Below, piece by piece: positions 10,863 through 20,782 of a DNA stretch of 64,000 bases. Made by a program: the position numbers and the translations under genes. This DNA comes from Blattamonas nauphoetae (Eukaryota; Preaxostyla; Oxymonadida), in contig JARBJD010000042.1 of assembly GCA_033064195.1 (NCBI GenBank), positions 124,001 through 188,000 on the forward strand. Reading direction: 5' to 3'. How positions within the stretch are numbered: the first letter of the stretch is position 1; each line of letters starts with the position of its first letter. The notes beneath the pieces were generated by a model. That model did no database searches. It was not told where the DNA came from and worked only from the letters and a program-made list of their open reading frames with translations.

Positions 10863-12223
10863 ATGTCTTCAGAATATCTCAACAATCGGTGACCGAGATG
10901 AGATTGTTTGTGTCGTGTTTTTTCTCTTCATTATCACTCCAATATCGTTTTCTCTCTCATCCCTCCATTCCCTAGAATCATCTAACAATTGGTTCTGTGT
11001 TAGAACGGATCAGTGATTCGTCTGTCCATCCAAGAAACAAAATCAACTCTTTCGAATGGACACAAATTCCCACTCTCCTCGCCACCCACATTCAATCAGA
11101 ACAACAACAACAACAAGACTATGAAGTGCTCTCGCAGCTGCTTCAAAGAATCACGACCATTCTCGACGAGTGCGTCGATACTCGCACTCCAATCCAAAAC
11201 AAACGACCTCTCCACTCTTCTCTCTCCCAACTTGCCCAATCTCCCTCCCTCTCTCCCTCAACTCTTCGAGACGTCGATAAATGTCTGGCATCTCTCAGAC
11301 ATGTCGATGAAGGAGACATTATACTTGTCCGGAAAGAACAATTTGAATCGATGGAAGCAACGCAGTCTTCCTTGTCCAATCTGCAACAGGAGCATGACCA
11401 ACTCCGAGTGAAGCTCAGCGAGTCAGAAAGAAAGATCACCAAACTTGAAAAGGAGAATCTCGAACTGCTTGAAAAGGAGAAGACACATCTTTCGATGAAC
11501 CTGTCTCTTCAGAAAGAGAAGGAACAGATCCAACAAGAGAATGATCAGCTGCGAAGTGAACTGGCTAACAAGACACTGAAACTAGAAGAGAAGGAGAAGA
11601 TTCTGATTCAGACACAGCAGACCTTCCAACAGATGAAGGCTGAAGTGGCCAGAAAAGAACAATTCTTCGTCTCGTCTGAGATTATCGTCTCATTCAGTCC
11701 AAATCACTTCAGAGTGAGTGGATCAACCGTCACTCGCATTAATTCTACTGCTTGGGCTGGTTGCTTCACAAAAGCTGTCTCAAAAGGCATTCATCGACTG
11801 TCCATCAAAACTAATGCATACGTCTGTGTGATTCCACCTTTCCTCATCTTCATTCTTTCAGTGATTGGGGTGATTGACGCTGCCAAGTTTCCACACTTCA
11901 AGACAAAGGGAACATACACTTCTTCACGAGCTGCAATGATTAACAACCTATCAGGATTTCTCCTCTCAGCAAATCGAAAGGTCGCTCTGAATGAAATACC
12001 TCGGAAAGGGCAAGAGTTGTCGGCGGAGGCTGATTTGGGGAAGAGGACACTCCACTACTTCATCGACGGTGTCCAACAGACTCACCACTTCGTCAACATT
12101 CCTGTTCCTCTCGTCTTCGCTCTCGATGTCTACAACAAAGATGCTCAGATTGAGATCACGTTTTGGGGAGAAGAGAAACAGTCACATGTGACTGTGCAAG
12201 GAACAGGACATAATTTGGGATGA
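10863..12223 (+). CDS. Coiled-coil SPRY-like protein (three exons)
   Basis: Proposed exons are 10863-10888, 11014-11825 and 11862-12223. The first encodes MSSEYLNNR and joins through a 125-nt GT-AG intron to a helical N-terminal domain (motif TPIQNKRPLHSSL), which is shared with the start of the nine-module gene at 39257 (TPLNNKRVLHSAF). A coiled coil of about 110 residues follows, from EATQSSL to VARKEQF. The C-terminus is one SPRY-like beta domain, with IGVIDAAKFP, LHYFIDGVQQTHHFVNIP and VPLVFALDVYN matching the strand order of SPRY domains. The 36-nt intron at 11826-11861 happens to keep frame and would otherwise insert a hydrophobic stretch in the middle of the domain. Likely a cytosolic scaffold or adaptor. 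Exon 1 is less certain than the rest. Confidence 0.7.
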
Positions 12224-13127
12224 ATTGATTACTTTCTCTTCTCTTTATTCTTCATCAATCACTCCATCAATTACACTTGCTCTTCTGACATTCTTTTTTC
12301 TTCATCGAACACGAAGGGAGGTGAAACGGGCTGTCCCTCGCAAGAAAAGAGAAGTAAACGACGAGATTCGTCATGTTCCTCTTGAGACGAATTGACTTGA
12401 CCCTGTTTGGATGTCCATTGTCAAGAGAAATCACTCATGGCTTGATCACGCTCGTGATATCAATCTCGCGATTTGTTGGATTCAAACTTCCATCTCCTCC
12501 TGTTCTCCAAAGAAGCATCAAATGTCATCGCCAATCAAGTCTGAATTCTCATCGAAATCAGGAAAGTTCCCACCAAAGAATCGAGAAGTTCCCACAACGT
12601 GGCCATACGAGAACAATGAACGAGGTGGATTGTGACATCTATCAGCCATTCTTCTGTGTTTTTCGCATGTTTTTGCATTGACTCACCTCCGATTAACACG
12701 GCTGGAGGTCGTTCAATGATTCGTCAACTTATCTCCAGTGATGTGAATGCTCAGAAACCATCTTGCTGTTTCGGACTTCATCGTGTCCTGTTGTATCTGT
12801 AGCAGAACTTTCTGATCGAAGATGAAATTCATGCGGTGAGGGTATCATATCCGAGAAAAGAAAGAAACTGTTCTTCGAAAAGAACAATGAAGGAACTGTA
12901 TGGTTGATTCCATCACTCATATCCTCACAGTCTGCTGCTCGTTTTCGGCATGCCTTTTCTGCATACTATTGGAATCATAGTGAGCGAGGCGCATCAAAAC
13001 AAGTCTCACCATCAGAACAGGAATGAACAGATCATCGAAGTTCGTCGAAGCCATTGTTTCATGACAGATGACTAGGATCAAAATATGTTAACGGGCTGCC
13101 GGAAAGAATTCGAAACTGCTCCTGTAG
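12224..13127. other. Intergenic
   Basis: About 900 bp with no supported gene, repeat or RNA. Short frames at 12373-12681 on plus and 12729-12920 on minus have no recognisable motif. Confidence 0.5.
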
Positions 13128-16100
13128 ATGAATCGTGTCATCATCGTTCTCCAAATCCTCCACTCCTCTCAAACTCTAGCCCGTTCTTCCTTTTCATCAT
13201 CGCCAAGCTATTTAAGGAGGAATGAAGTCAGGAACTTCGACAACAGATTTGCGGAATCAGAGGTTGTTCATCTCCAAAATGACATGACTGTTTCGTCCAC
13301 AATCCAAATCAGATCCGAAGCACTCTCACTGATTGGCAACAATACCTCGTTATTGTTCAATCTTGACATCAATCATCACGCTGAGCATCGTCCATTCTCA
13401 CGAAATCAAGATTCATCAAACATTCAAACCACAAAATCAGAACAAGAATCCAATGATCAAGCTGCTCCCTCGCAATTTATGTTCGATATCTCGAATAGCA
13501 CATTTTCCTTGAAAAGTGTCCGTGTTCACTGCGACTCGGGAAGAAATGGACTCTGTTCGATCTCAGGCTCTCAAGTTCAGTTTTCGTCAAGTACAATCGC
13601 ATCAAACGGGCTTTCCTCGCCATTCATGATCAGGATGTTCGACTCTGAAACATTCCAGTCAGGCTCGTCAATTTCCCTGATCGGCGTGACTCACCACTCT
13701 GAAACATCCACTCTTCCACCTCTCGTCGGACTTATCCACCCACCAACCCAACTGCAGTCCACCCGCAACTTGTATTTGAATGAAGCATTACAAGAAACTG
13801 AGGTAGGCGTCACTGTTGTTGGAATGGGCCTCGTTTTCGACTCGACGTCGTTCCCAGCTGGAACAGGCCCTCTCTTCTCGTTTGGCATCTCAGATGAACA
13901 TCCCCTACCCGAAGTTATGCACTCGCTAACAATGGAGACAACACTGATTGGAAGTGAACTGATGAATGTGACGAGCAGAATGGTCGAAAGAAAGGATAGC
14001 ATGCTTTTTTGGGGAGAAGTTACCCAGAGAGTGTTTGGAAGCGATATTGGTCAGAGCTCGAACCACGACAGTGGAACGGCGATGATGGATGCAAACTTGG
14101 GAGGAAATTTGAAATGTGTGAACACGTCGTTCTGGAATTGCCGACGCGAAGTGAACACTGAGCCTTCGTTCATCAACGAAAACATCACACTCCAACACCC
14201 TATCGGCCGCCAAGTGATATCTTCCTCTTCTACTGTCACTCTCGTCTCATACTCGCTCTGCACCTTCAATGATATGGTTGTCGCTGCTGGTGGATACGGA
14301 GGAGCTGCCATTTACATCCTCTACGCAGCTGCGTCGCTCTCTGTGAAGGACTGCTTCTTCCAGAAATGTCAGGTCATCGCACCGAACGATGATGGAGGAG
14401 CCATCCATTTCAGAGGTAATGCAAATACTAAGCAGTATTTTCGACTCGAACGGTCGTCATTCTCCAAGTGCAAATCGATTGGAACAGACAGCAATTATGC
14501 CGGATGTGCCTTTCTTGTGTCCTCACCTGTGACCATCACCGACAGTTTCTTTGAGAACTCGTCGGCTCAATTCGATGGAGCCCTCTCCCTTTACACGGGT
14601 ACAAACAGCATCCTATTCAATTGTGCCTTCGTACTCTGTTCCTCCAGATCATACGGTGGAGCTGTGGGACTTTACTACACAGCAACTTTCGAGTTTTCGT
14701 ATGTCCAGTTTCGAAGATGTTCATCAACAACCTCTCAATCCGGGCGTGACGTATTCTTCCACGTACTGACACGCACACAGGTAGCCAACAATTTCACACA
14801 CTGTGACTCCACATCTGGCTTGTCCAATGTCTATTTCTTCAACGGAACCACCTCGGACAGCACTCTCATCCCACAAATCACATCACCGCCAACCATCTCA
14901 GACATTTCCATCCAGTTCGATGAGGTGCGATTGTTGGCCACTGTGAGTGTGACAGCATCAGAAGCGATTGGAGGAACGATGGGGATTCTGCTGGATGGGT
15001 CTCTTGTCCCTCGACTCGTCCATGTCACATTTGGAACCGACTCAGAACCGAGCCAAGCAGGATCTGCGGTTGTCTCGTCAGGTCCGCTTGGAGTTCTTCC
15101 AAAGGCAGAGTACGAAGTACTCAACCACTCATTCGCTGCTGTCTTTCTTGCTCCCAGAATCATCCATTGTGTATTCTCGCTGAAGGACTCCAACACAAGT
15201 GTGATGATTGTGAGTGGATGGGAGTTGGAGAAAGGAGACTATGTGATGACAGTCGAAGGGCCAGATGGAGTCGAGAAAGAGATTTCGTTGGATTGGGTGA
15301 ACTCGTGGACTTTGCAGGGAACGCTAACGCTGTATGCATCTATACCAGAAGGACAATTAAATTGGGACACGGAATATGAAGTAACGAATGTGTTGAGGAG
15401 AACAACAGAAAACGAGGACATCAAGATTGACCTTGTTCGAACATTCCAGTTCACAACGCCGAAAGAGCCGATTCGAGTTGAGGGAACAAAATGCTCGCTG
15501 GGGGGAGAGAAGGAGAAGGCGGGAGTTGTGGAGTTTTGGGGAGTGGGTCTGTCTCGTGGGTCGGAATACACACTGAAAGTGCAGAAAGAATCGTTGTCGG
15601 GAGAGTTGTCTGGAGAAGTGATTGAACTGAAAGGGACGCTCTCGTCAGAAAGTGAATCGGGGTCGTTCTTGCACAGTGAAGAAATCTTCGGAGCACTGTC
15701 TCCTCGACTGTCATTCGGAGCGACGTATTTGGTGGTTGGGATTGTTGTGGGAGTGGAAGATGGAGTGGTGAACGAAGATGTTCGCTTCTCTGTTCCTGCT
15801 GAACCGAGTCGAGTAACGAAAATGACAGCGAGCTCGTTCACGAACACAGAAAAGACGGAAATTGAAGTTTCATTTGAAACGCACGCATTGAAAGGGAGCA
15901 CATCGTACGAGATGATCTTGCAGTCGATTGTTGGGGAAGGAGAAACAGGACACGAAAAGACACTTGTGTTGACAACGAACGTCGATGGAGAGTTTCCGGT
16001 GTTGAGGGTGATTCTGTATCCAATGGAAGAGGACGAGACGAAAAGGAAGGGCCAGTTGGAGTTTGGGACTCGCTATGAAGTGAAAAGAGTTCTGAAAGGA

Positions 16101-19013
16101 TCAACTGAGATCCACATCTCGGATCCAACATTCTCCACCCCGATCGAGCCTGCTCGCATCGAAAACTGTATCACTGCACAGCTGTCCAAGGATCGGACGG
16201 CGCTGACAATCTTCTTGTCTGGTCGACTGCTCACCTCGCCTCTTGTATCAATTTGTCTCAGCAACGGCTCTCTCAAATGGCTCCCTCTCCCTCCAATCAC
16301 AGTTGAGAACGACACTCACTGCTCGGTTGAGTTTCTCGTTGGGAAAGTTGAAGATGCATCCACACTCGCTTATGGACATCAGTACTCACTCATTCAATTT
16401 GGAGAATCAACTGACTTTGCTGTGAACAGTGGAATTGTGGTGTATGTTCCCAATCCTCCCACCATCCACGAGATGAAATTCTCATTCGCAAACAATTTCA
16501 ACACGAGCTGTGTTGTGGAAGTGAGTGGGAGCGATCTGGTTGCTTCGACAGAATACAATGTGACACTGAACTCATCACTTTGTATTGTCATTCAATTCGT
16601 GTCAACTTCGAGCGGGAAGTCAGATGAGATTCAGATTGGATGGGAAGGAGGTCTGAATTTCGAGACAGAATACACAGTGACATCAATTGTGCCGTTGAAT
16701 GATGAAGATGGAGATATCTTGCTTGTGGGCTCTGTGTCTGGAGGAGCAGGAAAGCGACCATCGTCGTTCAACATCTTCGCTGATTCGTCGTCGATGGAGG
16801 GAAGTCCGTTTTGTGGAGACTTGTTGCGAGCATGCAGTTCGATGTCGGAAGTGTGGAAGATTGTGTCTGGACTGTCGATTGTTCGACCGACGATTGAGAT
16901 TGTTGACTCAGTGAGGATGACCGATGGAATTCGGATTGTGGGAGGGATGCATGTTGTGATTCGAAATGGGACGAGTTCTGAACCCTCGCTGATCGTTCCT
17001 TCTTCACTCTCTCTGGACTCGTTGTCTGGAGTGATTGTTCTGGAAGCTTCATCGTTCCTCGAGATTCGGAATGTGGATGTATCCATTGATTCTTCTGATT
17101 CATCGCTGGTCTTCGTCTCCGCGACACAAGCGACGATTATTCTGCGAGAAGGATCAATCACTGGACCGACCATTTTGCCTCCAACACGAAACGAGGAAGA
17201 TGTGGAAGATGTGTGTTCGTGGACAAGTGGAGTGCTTCAGTTGACGGAATGCACAACCTCGATCTCCCGGCAAGACTTCACTCATCTCTCGCAAGGAGTG
17301 GTGAACATGAAAGGGGGGTCTTTCAAGGTCGAAGCAAGTCTGTTCCGCGACAACACTCCCCTCAACTCCTCATTTCACTCCCTTCGCCGGAATGTCTTCT
17401 GCTCTGACAATGGAACAATTAATGTCGGGAGCATGGCAGAAGGCGATGGATACGATGGGAGCAGCGGATGGTTCTCAACTTTTGGATGCTCAGTCACTGG
17501 ACTAGCAGCTCTCGTTGTCTCACCGTTCTTTACTCCATCACTCTCGACATCGTCAACAAGCTCATTCAACAAGAAGAAGGAACTCTTCGAAATAGAAACG
17601 AAAGGATCGACTCTGATTCCGTGCGGCTTGATTTTGGAAGTGTTTGAAATGACGAAAGACAAGAAAGAAGGAATATCAACACGACATTCACTCAACCGAG
17701 ACACGACGACTTCATTCACCGAAACTTCCATCAAACTCTCTCTTCCTTCGTCATCGCTCAGCTCGCTGAAACCAGATCTCGAATGGCGAGGTCGACTCAT
17801 GTTCGGAGAAGACCAAAGGACAGACACGACGTTCATGATCCAACAAAGCAGAATGGATAAACTCTCGCAATCAGTGAAAGACAACATGAAATGGTGGCTG
17901 CCTCTGGTCATTGTCGTTGCTGCTGCTCTTCTCGCCCTCATTCTGCTGATCGTTGTGTGCATCTGGAGGAGGAAGAAGAATGTGAAGAAGGAAGACAGTG
18001 CTCCTTTGATAACAGCACAAGAGATGGAAGTGGAGAAATTTGAAGTGATGGATGACGATGGCGACGGACAGACAGCTCACGTGTCGTCGATTCGAGGGCT
18101 GAATGGGAACACATTAAATTCGATTCCTTGGACCGAGAAAGGGCCGAATGGATCAGAGAAAAAGGAGGAAGAGAATGAAGAGCGAGAGATCCCTTTTGAG
18201 AACAGAGTGTATGGATTGAGCTGTGGAGAGAAGAGTGGGAATGTGTTAGTGGTTGACAAGACTGAGACGCTGTATCGTCGTCTTCATGTTTTGAAAGTTG
18301 GAGTGGATCGTGAATGGGCGCGATTGTCGGTTGCGCGAGGATTGTCTCACGCGATGAAGATGTCTGCGTATTCCGCGATTCTGACTGAACTGACATCGCA
18401 CTCAGTTGTTCTGAGTGGAGAGAGGTCGATGAGTCTGATTCTGAAGACCGACTCGCCTCAGTCTGATCCAGTCACTGAACATCCAACTCAAACGAACCAA
18501 GTCGTCACTGAGGGCAAAAGTGATGAAGAGACAGACACTCCTCTCGACTTGTCTGTTGATTCTTGTGAAACGAAACCAACACTCTCACATCCAGTTAAGA
18601 TTGTGCGTCCTCACCCTCTTCGTCAGAGTGAAGTGCATCGTGACGATGTTCGATGGCAAGCACCAGAAGAAGACGACGAGCGGGAGGGAGGAAGCAAGAA
18701 GACTGAGAGAGCCACTCGGAGAGAAATTGACCGAACGAAAGCGTCGGTTTTTCGGCTTGGCCTGGTGTTGTGGGAAATTGAGACTGGTCTTGTTCCATTC
18801 GCTGAGCAGGATGGAGTGAATGCTCATCGGAACATGTCGATTGGGATTGTTCCGAAGATGGATGGAGTTGGAGAGAAGATGAAAGGGCTGATTGAGGAAT
18901 GCCTTTCTGTGAACCCAGATGCGCGTCCATCAGTGGACTTGATCATTTCTCGCCTGTCACTGATGGATGGGAAAGCGTCAGCTGAGAAGGCACAGCAGAT
19001 CGCTCTCTCTTGA
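13128..19013 (+). CDS. Receptor-like pseudokinase with beta-helix ectodomain
   Basis: An intact 1961-residue single-exon gene. It has an N-terminal signal peptide (MNRVIIVLQILHSSQTLA), and beta-helix repeats to about residue 560 with YGGAAIYI, DDGGAIHFRG and YGGAVGLYY edges. From about 600 to 1230 come tandem beta modules marked by WDTEYEV, FGATYLV, FGTRYEV, YGHQYSL and FETEYTV. A second beta-helix block covers about 1270-1500, a membrane helix about 1588-1613 (LVIVVAAALLALILLIVV) followed by RRKKN, and a cytosolic region ends in a kinase-like fold. The C-lobe features are clear: WQAPE, RLGLVLWEIETGLVPFAE and LSVNPDARPS. The catalytic loop lacks the HRD triad and no DFG was found, so it is probably a pseudokinase that relays or scaffolds a signal. 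It is the intact counterpart of the disrupted gene at 1-8342. Confidence 0.88.
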   Translation: MNRVIIVLQILHSSQTLARSSFSSSPSYLRRNEVRNFDNRFAESEVVHLQNDMTVSSTIQIRSEALSLIGNNTSLLFNLDINHHAEHRPFSRNQDSSNIQTTKSEQESNDQAAPSQFMFDISNSTFSLKSVRVHCDSGRNGLCSISGSQVQFSSSTIASNGLSSPFMIRMFDSETFQSGSSISLIGVTHHSETSTLPPLVGLIHPPTQLQSTRNLYLNEALQETEVGVTVVGMGLVFDSTSFPAGTGPLFSFGISDEHPLPEVMHSLTMETTLIGSELMNVTSRMVERKDSMLFWGEVTQRVFGSDIGQSSNHDSGTAMMDANLGGNLKCVNTSFWNCRREVNTEPSFINENITLQHPIGRQVISSSSTVTLVSYSLCTFNDMVVAAGGYGGAAIYILYAAASLSVKDCFFQKCQVIAPNDDGGAIHFRGNANTKQYFRLERSSFSKCKSIGTDSNYAGCAFLVSSPVTITDSFFENSSAQFDGALSLYTGTNSILFNCAFVLCSSRSYGGAVGLYYTATFEFSYVQFRRCSSTTSQSGRDVFFHVLTRTQVANNFTHCDSTSGLSNVYFFNGTTSDSTLIPQITSPPTISDISIQFDEVRLLATVSVTASEAIGGTMGILLDGSLVPRLVHVTFGTDSEPSQAGSAVVSSGPLGVLPKAEYEVLNHSFAAVFLAPRIIHCVFSLKDSNTSVMIVSGWELEKGDYVMTVEGPDGVEKEISLDWVNSWTLQGTLTLYASIPEGQLNWDTEYEVTNVLRRTTENEDIKIDLVRTFQFTTPKEPIRVEGTKCSLGGEKEKAGVVEFWGVGLSRGSEYTLKVQKESLSGELSGEVIELKGTLSSESESGSFLHSEEIFGALSPRLSFGATYLVVGIVVGVEDGVVNEDVRFSVPAEPSRVTKMTASSFTNTEKTEIEVSFETHALKGSTSYEMILQSIVGEGETGHEKTLVLTTNVDGEFPVLRVILYPMEEDETKRKGQLEFGTRYEVKRVLKGSTEIHISDPTFSTPIEPARIENCITAQLSKDRTALTIFLSGRLLTSPLVSICLSNGSLKWLPLPPITVENDTHCSVEFLVGKVEDASTLAYGHQYSLIQFGESTDFAVNSGIVVYVPNPPTIHEMKFSFANNFNTSCVVEVSGSDLVASTEYNVTLNSSLCIVIQFVSTSSGKSDEIQIGWEGGLNFETEYTVTSIVPLNDEDGDILLVGSVSGGAGKRPSSFNIFADSSSMEGSPFCGDLLRACSSMSEVWKIVSGLSIVRPTIEIVDSVRMTDGIRIVGGMHVVIRNGTSSEPSLIVPSSLSLDSLSGVIVLEASSFLEIRNVDVSIDSSDSSLVFVSATQATIILREGSITGPTILPPTRNEEDVEDVCSWTSGVLQLTECTTSISRQDFTHLSQGVVNMKGGSFKVEASLFRDNTPLNSSFHSLRRNVFCSDNGTINVGSMAEGDGYDGSSGWFSTFGCSVTGLAALVVSPFFTPSLSTSSTSSFNKKKELFEIETKGSTLIPCGLILEVFEMTKDKKEGISTRHSLNRDTTTSFTETSIKLSLPSSSLSSLKPDLEWRGRLMFGEDQRTDTTFMIQQSRMDKLSQSVKDNMKWWLPLVIVVAAALLALILLIVVCIWRRKKNVKKEDSAPLITAQEMEVEKFEVMDDDGDGQTAHVSSIRGLNGNTLNSIPWTEKGPNGSEKKEEENEEREIPFENRVYGLSCGEKSGNVLVVDKTETLYRRLHVLKVGVDREWARLSVARGLSHAMKMSAYSAILTELTSHSVVLSGERSMSLILKTDSPQSDPVTEHPTQTNQVVTEGKSDEETDTPLDLSVDSCETKPTLSHPVKIVRPHPLRQSEVHRDDVRWQAPEEDDEREGGSKKTERATRREIDRTKASVFRLGLVLWEIETGLVPFAEQDGVNAHRNMSIGIVPKMDGVGEKMKGLIEECLSVNPDARPSVDLIISRLSLMDGKASAEKAQQIALS

Positions 19014-19596
19014 CACTTTCCCCCTCGTTCTCCCACAACCCTTCACACCCTCATCATCACACATAAACAATTAAAACCAATCACACACCTCATTTCACTA
19101 ATTTCACTCAACACATTCACTTCACATGGTTGAAGATGGAGTCATGTCTTGCCGTCTCTTTGCATCTCCTTTTATTTTCTCCGTCTTGTTTCCATTTCAA
19201 TCCTTCTTCTTTCTCTCATCCTCGTTTAACGATCTCTGGAGTTTAATTCTCTTATTTTCTCTCTCGAGAATGTTTTTTCGTTTCTATTCTTTTTGGTTGA
19301 GAGAACCACTCTTGTTTTGGTTTTGTGTAAGATGATGTTTTGCCCTTGGCTGCTCTCCTTCATCTCACTTCTCCTTGATGCATTTCACACAGTTTTAATT
19401 TCACGTCACTCAACGATTGAGAACAACTTTTTTAACAGCTGGAACTGTAGGATCCCGAATAAATTAGCATGATCTACTTTTTGTTCGTATCAAATGAGAA
19501 ATCACAGTGAATACGGACCCGATCAAAACTCAGTTTTTGACGCCGAACAACCGTCATTTTTCAACCGAAATTCAAACTTCAATTGGGAGAATTTGT
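19014..19596. other. Intergenic
   Basis: About 580 bp, T-rich, with no supported gene. It contains the 3' region of the receptor gene and the 5' region of the methyltransferase gene. A GTG-initiated in-frame extension of the methyltransferase (from 19507) is open but is unlikely to be used in a eukaryote. Confidence 0.45.
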
Positions 19597-20430
19597 ATGA
19601 CAGACTCAGCAGTTTCAACGATTATTGAGCATATGTTGCACGACGAGCACACCGAGATTCAAGCCATCCAAACAGCACATCGGTTACGACTGATCGACAC
19701 TTGGGACATTCAACCAGGGGAGAAGATTCTGGAAATTGGGTCTGGCCAGGGCGACATGCTGGCTGCCTTAGCCTACGCAGTGGGACCGACAGGTCATGTG
19801 ACTGGAGTGGATATCGCCAGCCCCGATTATGGATCACCGTACACAATTGGCCAAGCGATCAAGACACTGACCGACTCAGACTATGGTGACCGTCTGACCG
19901 TGTTTTTTGAGCGTGATCTGACGAAAGGGTCGGACTTTCTGGCTGGCGAGCATTTTAACCGCGTGATCCTGGCACACTCGTTGTGGTATTTTGATTCGCT
20001 TGATCAGCTGGCGACAACCATTGCTGTGGCGAAAACTTTGAGTGATGAGATTCTGTTGGCCGAGTGGGACTTTGAAATGACAACAGCGACACAGCAGAAC
20101 CACTACATTGCGGCATCGGTTCAAGGCCAGCTGAGTCTTTTCAACCCGCAAACACAAGCGAATATTCGGACATTGGTGACGAAACATCAGATTACAGCGA
20201 TGGCACAGAACTTGAACTTGAAGATCACAGCACAAGGCCAGCTTGTTAACAACGAGATGCAAGATGGGGCGTGGGAAGTGGCGTATGTTAAGGACGCCTT
20301 TTCATCAGAGCGACTGGTGAAGAAAGGGGTTGAGCCGGCAATTGCGCAGTTTCTTGCTGACCAAGTTGGACTGATTAATGGCCCAACAACACCACTTAAC
20401 ACCTTCTGGTTTCGCCTCACAGTGCAGTAG
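19597..20430 (+). CDS. Class I SAM-dependent methyltransferase, likely acquired from bacteria
   Basis: A 277-residue enzyme from the first ATG. The Rossmann core is plain: motif I, ILEIGSGQGD, near residues 45-54, the acidic strand-2 end in TGVDIASPD near residue 70, and a VILAHSLWYF strand resembling motif IV. The substrate cannot be told from the sequence. It differs from its neighbours in lacking low-complexity serine runs, having no intron, and reading like a compact prokaryotic protein. Families of this appearance occur in Firmicutes and some fungi, so lateral acquisition is inferred. The frame is open 30 codons further upstream, starting with GTG, with sequence that still looks coding; that could be leftover of the donor's start or an untranslated leader. 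Cytosolic, with no targeting signal seen. Confidence 0.82.
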   Translation: MTDSAVSTIIEHMLHDEHTEIQAIQTAHRLRLIDTWDIQPGEKILEIGSGQGDMLAALAYAVGPTGHVTGVDIASPDYGSPYTIGQAIKTLTDSDYGDRLTVFFERDLTKGSDFLAGEHFNRVILAHSLWYFDSLDQLATTIAVAKTLSDEILLAEWDFEMTTATQQNHYIAASVQGQLSLFNPQTQANIRTLVTKHQITAMAQNLNLKITAQGQLVNNEMQDGAWEVAYVKDAFSSERLVKKGVEPAIAQFLADQVGLINGPTTPLNTFWFRLTVQ

Positions 20431-20782
20431 TCGTGAAATCAAAATGGTTGTTGCATTTTCTGATCACCGCATTGTTGTGTACCGTTTCTTTCACACATCC
20501 AACGTCACAGGCTTACTTCTTTCAGGATCCTTCAAGTAACTTCGTTCCCTGACAACTTATACTTCCCTTACTCCCAACATTCCACCATTTGGATGAAGTT
20601 ATTTGCATTTCATGTTTTTCTGATCACTTTTCGTTGAATGGTTGAGCAAACAACTTTACTCACTCATGATCCCGATTTCGATCAGATGGTCAGTGACAGC
20701 CTCTCCACTCAATGAGATTCAGCTCATTGTTCAACAAATAATCCTGACCCATTTCGAGGAAGTTTTGTTTCAACCATTCTCA
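20431..20782. other. Intergenic
   Basis: About 350 bp between the methyltransferase and the first ARM-like gene. The ARM-like frame is open upstream to 20642 without similarity to its paralogues, so this part is treated as leader. Nothing else is seen. Confidence 0.4.

Noticed and set aside
15239-15901. A 220-codon minus-strand frame, and several more opposite 13128-19013
   Set aside because: They lie fully inside the receptor-like pseudokinase gene, have no motif, and reflect its biased codon use.
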